From the NCBI GenBank assembly GCA_034687125.1, contig JAQGBZ010000435.1, positions 1-48,175 of the forward strand: a DNA stretch of 48,175 nt, written 5' to 3'. Source of the stretch: Neelides folsomi (taxonomy: Eukaryota > Arthropoda > Collembola > Neelipleona > Neelidae). Below are positions 13,601-28,600 of this stretch, piece by piece; positions within the stretch are counted from its first letter, which is position 1; every line of letters starts with the position of its first letter. The position numbers and the translations under genes were made by a program. The notes under the pieces were generated by a model, which made no database searches, was not told the origin of the DNA, and saw only the letters and a program-made list of their open reading frames with translations.

Positions 13601-16600
13601 CCTTTCAGGGTAAAAGTCATATAATGCTCAAAACTTCCCAAGTCGATGGAGCATATCGAGGAGGATTATGTATTATGGTTATGGATTATGGATATTGATA
13701 CTTTAATGCGTTGGAGGAATGAGATAAGGCAGGGTTCTTTGTAAATGCGATCCGCAAGTTCATCCCGAAACATCTTTCCCATTTCTAAGGATCTGAAAAG
13801 AGAGTAAAATGAATTCCCTTGTATCAGGACCAACTTGTTTTTAATTTATGGGTCTTTGCACTTTTAGTGCTTTCTGGTAAACTAATTACCTCTCTTTGGA
13901 CAATAACGACATTCTAAGAATTAATTTAACAAAATAGGGGCATTGAAGCGAATTCAATTCCTTCTTTTTATTTAAATACAACTTTAATCGCTTTAGATTA
14001 ATTAGCAATGTTGATATGCAAGATGAATAGGAGCGCTAATTCAATAGAAACTCCCACTCCCAATATTTAATTGTTTAATTTTAAGACCGTCTTATCTGTT
14101 TTAAAATGAATATTAGATACCTACTTGCTAGATGTATATTGTATTCACATACTGTAAATCCTATCAATAAGAACAATATTTACACGCTTTCACACTTTAA
14201 TTTTCAATTTGCAAAAATACGAGGATCATATTTTATGTATTTAGTTAATGATTTTACTTTCGTGTATTAATCTATAAATAGTCCTTAATTGACTTTGTAA
14301 TTTCCAACATTTCTATTTTATCATTTCTAGTATAGTAATGTGAATTGCTATTTTGCTCTTGAATCTCTTCAATACGCTAGAGGATGAGATTTCTATATTT
14401 ATTCATTTTAATCTTTACTCTTACTCATTTCTAAACATAGGCTTGGAATGAGGAAAGTAAATAAATAAACCTGAGGAGGGCAAATTTAGGAATGTGTGAT
14501 TGAACATCAGAGCGGAGAAATTACTTCTTATATACGCTGACATTGAGTTAGCAACTCGGGATTCAAATCCTTCAGAAGGCGGATACGAATTAAATAGGAT
14601 TTCTCTATGTAATAGAAATTATAGAAGTTCTTTACATAGGTATGTAATATTTGAATGGTTTACGTTTGTTATTGGTATGCATTTTGACAGTGCCTTGTAT
14701 AGCATTATTACAAATGAGACAATTCGTATAAAGTATTTTTTCCTAATTTTTTACATTGGGATAACGAGATCTTTTTGAAGAGTATGCTGGGTGTTGGTTG
14801 GGTGTGAGAAAAAATTGAAGCTTTCTTCGAATGTGTCACAATTCTTTTTCATCATGAACCCTTGAGAGAAAGGAAGAAGACCTGACTTTTGTCACGGATA
14901 TATTTTTGCATCATTCGGGATTTCCTTTCCCTTCCCAACATCACTTGAGACTTGTAAACGAGAATGTAAGAATCTCTCCTTCTTTTTCTCCATCAAATTA
15001 TTTTTCTTCCCAAAACTTTTCGTTTTTACCACGTAACCACTTACCTCCAAATCCTTCTTTCACACTTTTTATTACATATTATATTGCATCCCTAACTTTC
15101 GCAATTTGTCTATGAAGGTTGCGAAATCAAGTTGGAAATTTCAATACGTGAGTCATACAACATTTTTATGCTTATTTGTTACAAAGTATAAGATTCATAT
15201 TGAGAAAAGTCTCCGGATCTCGTTGACATTTATTTATGTATAACTCTAGCCATACTTTTCTAAATTTCACATTCAATCATTTCAAATTTTTTCAGTATCA
15301 TTTCAAAAATGTAGCTAGGAATATACATAAGCCATTGGTGGAAAAGTTTGTATCTGGATTCCTAATTCCATTAGTTTCTGGTTGTAGGAAGAAATTATCC
15401 TCCGTGTTTTTAGTCTCCAAAGTTTGAGAGGAAGAGAGGAAAATTTATTTGTTCGCATTTCCGTGATTTCCTTCGGAATAAGAAAAAGATTGAGATTTAT
15501 TATGTGAAAAATATCCACAATAATGATACAAGGTTTTAATTAAAAGTTCCAAATTATGAAATTTGAAAACCGTCTTGTTAAAATAAGTGAGCTCCCGAGT
15601 TAGCCTAATTATAAAGCAAGAGTTCTTTTTGAGGAAATTGAGAGGGAGAACCTCTGAGCGATAAGTTTTCACTGGCACGCAAAGAAAAGTTTTCAAAATT
15701 TCACAAACCGATTATGCGCTTTTACTTGTCTATTCGTTTAACTTTCACGTTTACCTCATGCTTCTTTGTTCAACTTCACAAAATATTTTCTGGACATGAG
15801 AGTTCTTTCAAAGTTTATGGCCAGTATTGGACAAATACCATACATATGTGAAATATACTATACATAGTTATACTATACTTACTAGTATTTGAATAGTCTT
15901 TCTGCTGAAACTAAAGTAGATTTGAATTTTAGTTTGAAGTACCGATGCGTCACATAAATACTGACAGATTTTAAAGATGCGATATGCGTTACATTGATAC
16001 AATTGTGGTAAAATGATTTGTAGTAGACCGAAGTCTTTTAGGACCTATTGAAAACTAACAATAATGTGGTTCTTTTAACATGGCAAAATTTATTGTTGCT
16101 TACTTGAAAGATGAAAGAAAAGAGACGAATGCCAAAAGATTTTTTCAACACGAATGAATATTTGGTTGATTTTGACCTTTCAGTGGTTTTCTGGATTTGA
16201 TGTATCCGAATGACTTTCTTTGTCAAACTTTTCTTTAAACAATTTGGAATACCACACAATTTTTTATCCTCTTTGATCTCATACCAAACATAACGCTCTG
16301 TTTATTTCAACTTCTACATTCTATAAACCTAGGAATATAATATGGTAGATTATATTTCATTGACATGTGAGTATAGGATGTACTTGTTATATATAAAATC
16401 TTTAAATATTGGAAATATCTTCAGTAGTTATTAAAGGTTGGACAAATTGTTAATTTTTAATTGTAAAATTAATTTTGATGAAAGTTATTTTAAAGTTTTC
16501 ATTACAATATTATCGTTTCGAAACTTATAGGAATTATGAGATTGATAAATATCTTTTCCATATTGTGACTTTCTGATTTTGTACAACATATTTATTGTAT

Positions 16601-19600
16601 GATAAGGAGAGCCGTTCTTAAATATTACACTTTAATCAGAATGACGTTATCATAATATGGGAAGAGAAGACTTTCTCTTTCTCAACTCTCATTAAATCGT
16701 ATAGTAAGTATTGAGCCTGCAGCATGCGTAAGTTTAACCTCTTTATCTTTTATTAAATGATTACTATTTGAATTCATTACTTCAAAGTTGAAAGCTATTA
16801 AATTTAATGGATAAAGTCTCTCGGGTTTCTCCATCGCTTATTACTTCGATCAAGATACCAATTTAGTTTATAACAGTATTGGTAAGCCAATATCTATTCC
16901 CATATAAAACTACTAAACATTCTCAAAACAAGAGTATGTAATTCTTTTTAAGTATAGGAAAGCTGGCATACCTAGGATATGTATTTCTGAACATTGTTAA
17001 GCAGTTAACATGAATGAAAAATTTCAACCTATTCACTCGATGTAAAAACTAAATTTAAATACTTAAAAAGTAATAAATGCATTGGGAGGATTATAATTAT
17101 AATGCTGAGCAATGCACAACATTTCAATGTTCTTACTTCTCTTATAAACACACTTCCTTAATTTGTGGAGAGAAAATGTACTTTTGAAGGCGAATCAATC
17201 TTTTGTTCGTTTTGTGGAGAGGAAAAGGAGGAAGGAGGTAATGGATATTGAAAAGTAAACTTTTCCTTTGAATGAATTTCTCCTCGGACGCTAACTGCCC
17301 GGCCATTAAATAAATGAAAGTAAAAGTTAAACTTGAATGCTCACTTTTCATCGAAACCTTTTTGCTGAAGCTGTTAATCTCCCAAACTTTTATTTAAAAT
17401 TCTGCAGAATTTTGTACCATCAGGACTCCATTTCTCTTTGATAATTTTTACAAGCTGCAGTTTGTAAATTGAAAAAGATTTGAGCCTATGAGTAAATGCT
17501 ATACATGTACTCTTTGTATGTACTGTACGTATATGTATATGATACACATTCACATACCTAGGTTATCTTTATATAAAATGTAATATCAAGAAGCGTAATG
17601 GTTTTTCTAACAATCATCTCGTGTCAAATGAACGGAAAAACGTGCCTTTAGCGATGAGGTATATGTATAATTAACATCATCTGACAGCGAAGACTTGACC
17701 TCTCTTGACAGCTCTTATCTAATTCACCATAAATCACGTGAAAATGGACATTTGAATTAGAGGAAATGGGATTTTTTGCTCGAGAAGAGTCTTCATATCA
17801 AAAAAACGAAATGGACTTTTTTATTCGTCAATGCAATGGTTAGCTCTTGCGATGACATCCTTAGACAAGATTTCCATTAACTCATTGTCAACCGTGGCGA
17901 TATTAATATTAATATACGTCCATTTCAAAATAAATAAAACAGGAATATTTTGTAGGTTTTGCACATTTAGGGAAAATATTAAATTGTTGCGCGAAAAATG
18001 ATTTTAATTTTCTCTGAAAGGGAAGAAGAGAAAGGAGAGAAAAAACATTTATTTGAGATGGATTTGGTGGGAAATCAATTTGAAGCTATAAAACACGTTT
18101 TAGTGGGAAAGCGAAAGAGAAATGTGACAGAATCTCTTTCAATGAAGGAGAAAAGAGAGAGAGACAAATAGTGATGGAAGATGATTGAGCTTCTTTCCAT
18201 CTCTTTTAAAAGCCAATGGCTTTCACATATCACCAGTCGGAAAAAGAACTTTCTTGGACAAATGGACACTGAATGACTACTGAAAGGATCAAAAGCTAAA
18301 TAAGTGAATAGTTCATATTTTACAGCACTTTATCTTTTAACACAAACTATTTAGTTAAAAAAGCGGAACAATTTGAATATCGTAAATAAAGTTATTACGT
18401 AAAACGAGTTGAAATTTTACAGTCTATAATACGCTATAAGCAATAGATTTCCTTCTTCCAAATAGTCCTTTAAACTCATTTCACGGAGATCAATTACCAG
18501 AGGAAATTTATTAGTGGTAAGCGGATGTGATTAGATAATAAATGTTGAAAGGGGAGGGATAAGGGGTGAGAAGGTTTACGAGCTTTCATATAAATACTTA
18601 AACCTACAATATTAATACATATGCGAGTAAGTAAATAGAAAATCTTATAATCCTTCCTTTAATCCCATTATTTGTCTTAGTCCATTTCACTCACAATGAG
18701 TTCCGCACATTTTGTCATCTGTCATGTTTTAACGTCGTGATGGTCATGTATTACTCAAAAGGACAAGTTTCTCTTTTTTAATCGCTTTAACTTTTTCTTT
18801 CATTATTTAATGTTAATTTAATTTTTTAATGTTAGTAGAAAGACTGAAAGACTCCTTTTAACATTAAACTAAGCTTGGTTATGGGAATTAATGTAATGGA
18901 TTGAAGATCAAAAGATAATTGATGAATTAAATGTAGACCAATATTGGGGTTTATATCTGTAGTTAAGTATTTATTATAATTTATAGTCAAGTCAAGTGCA
19001 TAATAAGCAGGTCGAATAATTAGCTATGTAGAATAGAGACATAAGGTTTCGTGGGCGGTTTCCTCCTATCAAATAAATCTGGAGTTGGCCCATTAAATAA
19101 AGTGCCATCGTCTTCGTCATTTGGAGCAGGAGCCAATTCCTTTGTTCTTTTTCCCCTTGAAAGTGGATAAGGCGTCTTCATCTTTTATCTTTCCTCCATC
19201 ATTTCCCCCGCTTGAGTTCTAATGGAGGAATCCATTAAAATTACTTTCGTGGTGGTTCTTATGGAGAATCTTCACCGGAGCTCTTGTAGTTCTTCTCCCT
19301 TAATTTCCGTTCTCTTCATTCAATCTTGCGCGACACTCTCACCCACTTTTATCATTCTTCATTCAACGAAGGGTAGAATTTCTCCATTAACTATACATTT
19401 AACTTCAAAAACCGAAGACCCCATTATAAATAAACTTCTCAAAGTTACTTTTACCTAAAACTTCTTAAACATTTTCCTGATCTTACACTTAAAATTTTAC
19501 TTTCATAACAGGCTTAATTGGATCAACGCCTTGAATTTAAGCAGAATAATTACCAAATAACTTTTTGGGTTAATTGGACATGAAAGCTATCCAACTTTAC

Positions 19601-22600
19601 ATTTTTCACTCTATTAGGTAAATTGTATAGGAAATTCTATTTTGTTTTTTCAAATTTCTTTTTTGATTTACCTCCAAATGAAATTTTCGCATAAAGAGTT
19701 GGGCAGGAGGGAAAGGTGAAAGAAAGTAAATGTTGTAAAGTATTATTGGATCTTGTGAACTTTATTATCTTTAGTCTCATATGCGTTATATGTACCTTTA
19801 CAAACCTTTATATTTAATATATGCACATATACTAGTACCTAGTAAACAAATGGTAGATATAATGGATTTGTTGATATAGTGTAGGTATACATGATCTTAG
19901 GATATGTAGTTGGGGCTTCCTGTATTATACTAATGTACTGATAGATACGATGTTCAACACGGAAGACAAGTTTGGGTGTGTATGAATGGTCACTGTGTAT
20001 TTTATGTAGTCTAGATAGAACATTTTCTCCTTAAATCTGCAAAAGGTTCGAATGAACCCACAAGGTTTGTGTTGTGTGTGTAAGAGAAGAGATAAAGTCA
20101 GTCTCGATCTCGACCCACACATAAAGTTATAAAGTTGCAAGTAAGGAGTCAAAAGGCGCCTTGATAAATTGAACCCTAAATGAAAGAACGAAGGTAGCTT
20201 TGAAGTTTTAAGTTTAGGGCTCTCTCTCCCAAATTGAAAATCAGAGGAGAGCGAGGGAAGAAAGAACTGAAAGAGGGAATGGCTGCTCTTTCTTTAACTC
20301 CTCTGACTAATATAGACGAGAGCGAGGTTAGGAAATATATCGACTCTCTCCCATACTTGATTTGGGAAAGGATAAATTAGACTTACCTTATCACTCAAAC
20401 TTTTTACTAGGCTCCCATTATGCATGCAAAGAATACTCAAGGGGACAACTTTCACTTTCAATGGGATCCTCATAAGTGAATTCCCCTTATACTTTTCCTT
20501 TAACAATCATCTCTTTTGAAATTTTAGCGGCTTCAATTAAAATTATCCATTAAGACCGGTCGAGCTTTCCATTCTTTCCAACCTCCTCATTAACATATTC
20601 CACACAAACTCCCACATGCAGAGTCTCGATTACCTAAATATTATTACTAGATTATTCAGGCATCTGCACAAAGCTTGCATTAGCATGGCGTGTGATCGTT
20701 AAAATTACACCATTGCACGAGAAACGTAATTTTATCACATTGATATATTTATTATTTTATTTAAACACTGCTATACACATTTAATTTTTAATATATCGTA
20801 TTACATACTGTTAAATTTCGATAAGTTCGGCCGTTCGATTTCTCATAAATTAAAATATTCTTAGTAACAACATAAAATTTGCCCTGACCTTGGTATTACT
20901 GCATAACTTCGCATATTCTGCAATTCTCCAATTTAATAAACTATCTGGAAAACACAAATCAAGTGAGACAAAGGATCCATGGCACTGCACAAAAATCATA
21001 TAGTTTGTTTCACTGTCTATATAAATATTTTTGACTTCGAAAAGGTTAAATAAGCAATTAAATTATTAATGATGTTGGAACATTGATTTAAATATTTATG
21101 ATTATGAGATATTTTGAACTTTGGTATTCCAATTCCAACAATCGCTTTCTACTTTACAATATTATCATAAGTCATATTATTTTATTATAAAATAACTACT
21201 TAAAATACCTTTAACGAATAATCCTTAGTTAGATCAACGTTCGGGTCACATTTTATTTATGTAAATCAGAACTGTAGATTTTTTGGTCTAATCCCTTATT
21301 GGTGTTTACTTAAGTAAGTAAGCAAACATGTTTTAATATCGTTTGATAAAAACACACGTTTCACTTTCTCCTCGTTCTTGAGAAGTGTTTGCTTTCAGGA
21401 AACTCATTCATTTCATTCTCACAATGTATTCTTATGCAAATATTCATTTTCTCTAAACCATTCCTTTCTTATCTTTTTCCTTTTATTACCGTAGGGGCAT
21501 ATTATAACCGAAGGATGAAAGGACTTTATAACCACACGTGCTCGTTCCTATCTCTTTGTTTGTCTTTGTCCTCCCAGGTCATATTTGACCAAATGCATAC
21601 TATTGTTGTAGAGAGGTATATTTTGCACTAAAACTTTAATGCAACTCATCCATGCTAATTTCACATTCAAGGTAAAAACCTTCCAATGCTCATTATGATA
21701 CAAATGATTATTTTGACAATTTGGTGACTAAACTTTCCCACGAACTTGTTGATCATTTATATTGATTATTAGCTAGTTGTAAAGCTATTAAACATTACTG
21801 AATTCATTTAATATAAGTTGGCAATACAAGCTGCTTTAATACATTACTAAATAATATTAGTAAAGTAAAGTAAAACTTATATTTATTGTAGTATCGTTAA
21901 GCTTGACCACTTCCTGTACGATATTTAAAATAGAATATTTGGAAGTTTTTTCGTCTTGTAATGTTTTAAGTTGTTTTGTATCGTATGTAAGATACATCGT
22001 TTGTGTTTAAAGGTTTAAAGCCAAAAATCGAAGGTTGATCAGGTTGATCTATGTTGAGGGATAATGGAGCAATAAAGCTATTAAGAGATTCGAATTTAAA
22101 CCCTGCCAAATAAAAATGCACCTCGTAATTTATTTAGAATGCGGAGAGTAGGAAAATCATTTGTTTTGAATTGAAGAAAGAAGGCGAGCTTTGGGATGTT
22201 CAAAGGAGCTTTGAAAGTTTTATGGATATTAAACGATTTATGAAGGCCATTATATTCCGACCTTATTTATTACACGCAATCTCATCTTCTAGAGTATCTC
22301 TGTATATTGTATATATCATTTACACCAATTTATGCCTCAAAGTCTATTTAGAGAAAATCATAACGAGTTCTTAATCTTATGAAATCAGTAGTAAATTATT
22401 CAATTTTCTTAATTCCAAATTCCTGATTTCAATAACCATTCCAATAATTGGTATAAAAACTCTTTAACGATTTGATGACAAATGTAAAGTTAAGAAATAA
22501 ATATTTTAATAAGAAACATTAAATGATATTTTTAGTCATATTCTATACGAGGAATTGGTAATATAATTTAACTATGCACTTACAAGTCGTTATTCTGTAA

Positions 22601-25600
22601 GCCATATTTTATGTCCTTAAGCCCCCCGACCTAAAGTATGGTATGTAGGAGAAGGTGAAATATTTGAGTTGACTCTCCACTCTGACATTTTCTCCTTTAA
22701 AGTAAGAGATTTATCCTGTACTAACGGTTCTTCTCATTTGACCTTCTTTTTTTACAGCCGAGCGGGCCACTGGCGACTCCGATCTCGTATTGGCAAATGG
22801 AAGAGGTCTACGTGGTCATCAGATGGGATTCCGGGAGGCGATATGTCATCCGCATTCTTCTCCCCGATGGATCTCTTTTATTACAGGTCTTTCTTTACTT
22901 TGACTTCACTTGACTTCCGCCCTCATGCAACATTGCTCTTACCCTTAATACCCATATATAACCTTTCATATTCTTTCACTTAACTTTCCAAACCCGCTCT
23001 GAGAAATATTCCATCCCTGTTCTGCTACTTGAACCTGTGTATTTTATGACAACTGTTCAAGATTCATATTTTACTTGTAAACTTAGCTATGCATACGGTC
23101 GCCTTATACCAACAACTCCTTATCCAAATTTGACTAAATCTTAATAAATGGTAACCTTGGGTAAATTTCAAAAATATAGATTACTAGTAATAAAAGGCGT
23201 TAATGATGCAAAATATAAAGTTATTTGATATACAAGTTTAAACTTGCTGTTAAATTATTAAAGTTTATTTAAATAAACTAGCGAATCAATTATAAATACA
23301 ATTACAAAACATATAAATCCTATATCTTCGTATATGTTTTGTAATTGTATTTATATATGATTCGCAATTTTTAGTCACTCAAAATGGTTAATCATGCTTT
23401 AAATTTAATGAATTAAAGAGTAGTCATTATATATTTTTAGCATTTAGCAGGTTTAAGACTAGCAATGTAAAATTTATACAAATGTATACCAAAAACTAAA
23501 AAATATCATAACTTTCCGAGCAACCTGGTACATAGTATAATACTGTGAGTGAGTATAGTAAAACTTTACAAACTTTACAGGTATTAGGTATCTGTAGCAT
23601 CTGTAGTATATAGAGTAAGTATAATAGGTAAGCACATATTTATTTATGAAGGTATGTTTGTTATGTATTCTGTATAAATGAGTCGTCAGTATTTATTCGC
23701 ACGTATTCTTATACGACTTTCTATATTTCAGGACATTTCAAAGATTTGTTGAGTGGGTATTAGTATAGTTCCGCATTTTATTATCGTTACAATCTTATTT
23801 ATAAGAACTTTTACCTTTGGATATGTCTTTCGTTCCCTTTCTGTCAGCGGCCAGGCTGATTACAACTCGTTTCTTCACACTCCATTGAATCAGCTAAAAA
23901 AATATCATCTCTTTATCTCTCCCTTATCCATAATATACTAGAAAGTGGAAAAACTTATACGAATCTTTTCCGGTAAGAATTCCAAACGCGGTTTTGATAC
24001 TTTTCCGGAATCAATGAACGGTTACACCGATTTCTTGTGACATCTTCACAAGAGGATGAAAAGGATTCCTTTTATAGAGTGTATCGACATTAATTCATGG
24101 TTTAATAAATATTTAGTAAATTCTTAATCGTGAGATACATTAAGTATTAGTAAATAAGACAAAATCTTTTATTTGAATTATTCAAGATGAATACTTGAGA
24201 ATAAAGCAGATGATTCTAAGGGGTTTAAAGCAATTTAAATCAAGGAGATTAATTTCTAGTGATGAAATGCTGTTTGATGAAATTAAATAAGAAGATTAGG
24301 AAATAAGTGTAAGATTAGTTTTAATATTTAATATAACGAACTTGTTTAATACATAGCATCAACGATTTTCTGGTAATTTCCCAATAGTACGTAACATGTT
24401 ACTTAATTCGCCCACTCATGGCATCACGGCTCAGCATTCAATACGAAACTTGAAAAGGATGGTAATTCCTAATGCCCTTTTAAGGATTTGTAGAATATTA
24501 AACTTTGTGGGGGTGAAGAACGTTCAATACGCAGTCTTTTTATATAAAATGCAAAAAGTATAAGGAATAAGCATACCATATCTGCATACCTAAGTACATA
24601 AGAAATAATCTACAGAATATTAAATCCTATGTAGGATATATTACGTATGTATGTACCATACATGTAAATATATATGTATGGTACGTGAAAATAAAGAGAA
24701 AGTAAAGAAAGTTTAAATGAAATAAACTCCTCCGTTCACTTGGAGCAAAGAACAAAGAACGCATGTAGGCGTAGGCATTATTAGATTTAAAAAGTAGAGG
24801 CTTGTATGTGTAAAGAAAATTATACATAAAGCTCCTGCTGTGAAAGTCTTTTCTTCATTTCATCATTTCTTATTAAGCGAATGTTTGGAAGAAATATGAT
24901 GATATTTAATTTGATTACCAGATTCAAATACCTTCAAACAGAATAATAAAATTGCTTACCTAATACTTAGGTACCTAGTACATAGGTAAGATAATATATG
25001 GTATATTACATGTAGTATCGTATGGTAACATGGTATGGTAACTAACAATAAGTTTATACACGAATGTCATTTCGTTTGTATTTTTGAATCTTATATTTCT
25101 TTTTTTACGGTTCTTATTTCTTCATCAGTTTTAGCTTGAAAGAACTCTGAGCTTTCTTTCATCTTTTTTCTCATTTTTCCACGAGTTCAAAAGAGTCAGA
25201 CACCATGATTGTACCTATACATAAGCAGAAGTAGGAAGCAGGGGAAAAATTTTGTGATGTGCGGCATCGTTAGAAACACACAATTGAAGTGAGCGAGGGA
25301 ATGGTTTGAGAAGGCTTTGAACTCTCCAATCTTCATTTGCATAATGTCGTCGGGCCGTGAAACGATGGAATAGTGTCTTAAGGCCTCGTGTCTATGTGTT
25401 TGAGGCCAAATGAAAATTTTCCCATCCTTACCAGTAAAAATTTACGAAGCATGAAATCTCTCGGGATTCTCATTTCAAGTCAAAAGAACTTTTTGGTTTT
25501 TTTTTGAATCTTCATAGAGTCAACGTTATCACAAAACAATTTCGAGCAGCAGTCCCCATTAGACAAATTGAATCAAATGCCATGAGGGCATATTACATAT

Positions 25601-28600
25601 CATTTTGGAAACCACTTCATCCCTCCACAAAGCTACTAGTTGTGTGTGGGAATATGTTGAAGCTTGGGAGAGAGACGAAATAGCAGAGGAAATGAGGAAA
25701 CGGCCTATCAAATTTTATGCGGATGTTACTTCTTGAATTTCTGACATTTAGCTTCGGGCGGGGTTTGTACCAACTTTATATTAAGTTAACGAAGAAACAA
25801 ACTGTAATTGTTGTAAGTAAAGTACTTACAATCGAGTACATTGTATAATCTTTGTAATGTACTTATACTTATTTTCCATTTTATCATATCATTTTATATA
25901 CTTTCTTTTGTACAAGGTACTTAACAAAATTATATAAAATACAAAGCCCATATGAAAATGTTAATAATTATACAAATTTTTCATTATTTTCTTTTAATAT
26001 TATTGGAAAAGTCTTATGGTTTCAGTCGGGTTTATCGTAAGAACCGTAAAAGTAATAATGCTAAAAGTATCCACTTGGGATTCCTTGTAACATGAGAAAA
26101 TTATAATTCAAAGTTTTGTCGAGACGAGGAAAGTTTCCTCGAGGGAAATAATTAAAATTTGACATTTCTTTATTAAAACCAGTTAGACAAAAAACACGAG
26201 GTAGGTTATTTCTAAAATTGCATTGTAAGATGAACGATAATTCCCAATTATCATATGAAGGAAACCCTTGAAATAACATTTTTTACTAAATTGACATTTT
26301 CCCCACAAAAGTAATCTTTCCTTATTTGATATTTTACCCTTTTGTGTTCGGGTTTTGGAATATGGATTAGCTCATATACCTAATAATACTTGTGTAAATA
26401 CTATTTGGTATACATATTGTATGCTATTCTGTATATGTCTTTCTGTATATTGCTTTAAGTAATGCAAATATGGCCCAATATGTTTAGAGCATTGGAGTCT
26501 TATATCAATAATCGTCTATATTCAAGATGAAAGACGTCTTCTTTTGTTAAGCTCCTTGAATGAACTCTGGTTTAAAATTAATTCGTCTGTATGTGGCTTC
26601 CTTTTGGTTGGGAGTGTCAGGGAAAGGAATTGATAAGGCGAGGATCTATTGGAGATAGATTGGAGATGCGTGAAAGGTCTTGATTGAAGGCTTCGAGTTG
26701 GTCCGGGAACAAGTTCGCGCGAATCGAATCTTCAGAGATTCTGAGTAGATTTTGAGAGAAATCTGGGAACATAATGGGATTATAAGAGGAACCTCGGTTA
26801 GGACTTAATGGTAGTGGAAATGTGACTTCTCCTCTGTCCCTTTTATTCCTTCTATTCACCCACTCGGGCGACCTCCAAGTCTAATACATGGGAAATGGGA
26901 AAGATGATAAGCTTCCATTATATTCTCAACTTACATTTCAATTTTCCCTTCACCTCACTCGATATCAATATCATGTTTCACTTAATGTCCCTAACGCTTC
27001 CGCTTTCATCCTCATTCAATTTTCTCATTCTTCATTCAAACTATAAAGAGGTTTCACTACTTTCACTCCCAATTTACATCCCCTCATTGCACTCCTTTTT
27101 TCGCTTTTAGTAGTAAAAGACTTTTAACTCTTTTTTTGATACTCTTCATTTCATAAGTTTATTAAAATTATAAATAAAAACTAATATACATAGAAAATAG
27201 TACAATATAAGTTTGAACTTGTTTTTGTTAATTGTAATCAAATTAAATATTATTTACAAAATGGAAGTAACCATTGTGTGATGAAGTTCATCCTATGTAC
27301 AGGGAAGGCCATAAGTATCTTTCTTTTTTTAATCAGCTCGTATCTCTTTTAATCTTTAATCAATTTTTCTAACATTTGGCAATGGTAATGCTTATATATT
27401 ATATAATATATTCAGTAATATTATTTTGTCACTTGAGTCCAGCGTTGCAAACGCAAACAAACGACAGCTTCACATCCACGTTTGCACGTAGCAACCTGAA
27501 CTTCTGCAAACGCTTCGACTATTCCAACCTGATTTCATCAAGTATTGATGGAATCTTGGCGTAACCCTTTTGACAAAACCCCATAAAAAGAAGTCCAAGA
27601 GAGTGAGATCTGAAGAGCCTGGAGGACATGGAAAAGCGCCTCGTCGGGTCCCGTCCTATCCATCGCGTTCCAAAGTTCGCACTTTCTCAAAGAAAAGTAG
27701 CTGTCGTTTATTTATGCTTTGACCAAATCAGTTTTTAGTTTGCTTCATTGTAGATGGATATATTTAACATAAATCGCCGATGTTTAAAGATTTTTATCTT
27801 TAATCACATTAAAATGGTTGCCTATTAAAAAAGAAAGATACTTATGGCCCTCACTGTACAGAAACTTTAGGATTATTCGTGTATGTTTTATCTCACATCT
27901 TCTTTAGCCTTCTGAGATGAGACTTTTGGCTTTGGTAGATAAGAAACTGGTAGTATTCCGAAGAGACTCGTGAAATGCATAGCTGTGCGATAGGAGATTC
28001 CAAGTCATGTCGAACTTCACTTCCTTCTTCTGAACTCCCACTTCGTGTCATGACCAATGACTTTCTCTTCATGTCTCATACACTCACCCACAAATGATGT
28101 TGGGACGAAATATCTTTTCCAATCTTTAGGAATGCTGATTACCTTCTCTGCAGGAGATACACGTTGGAACATTTGCACGTCCAATTGCTTACTTTACTCC
28201 TTGGCTCTAATACTTTTTTTCTCTCCTAAACCCTTTTCATTCAGACTCAAAAGTTTCATTTCTCTCTTATTTTTTTCAATATACAGATAGTAGGTAAATT
28301 AAATTGCAGGATGAAAAACATTTTTGCTGGTTCTTTCACATAACCTTAGAGTAGGCTTGGATTTTTTTATGCTTTTTAGTCTCTAAATATTTGTAGTTAA
28401 TTTACAAAGTGCATGGAATTTAATGTATTTAAAGTGTATTAAACAAACGTTAAAAAACAATGTCAGTTGTTAAAGAATTGATTTCATTGAAGGTTTGTTT
28501 CCATCCATTATTGTGTTTTATGAAAACGTGGAATTTGAAGGTAGATATTTATGTAATACAGCGAGTCCTTGTCTGGGTTTCAACTTGATTAGAAAAGAAA

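Noticed and set aside
14555..14575. GGATTCAAATCC, tRNA B-box look-alike
   Set aside because: No cloverleaf can be drawn around it.
22669..22983. 104-codon frame covering CMIP exon 2
   Set aside because: It is in a different frame from the exon; the CMIP-matching peptide is in the frame starting at 22758 with proper splice sites.
27376..27564. 62-codon plus-strand frame
   Set aside because: It lies inside the mariner-like element and is the antisense shadow of the transposase remnant.
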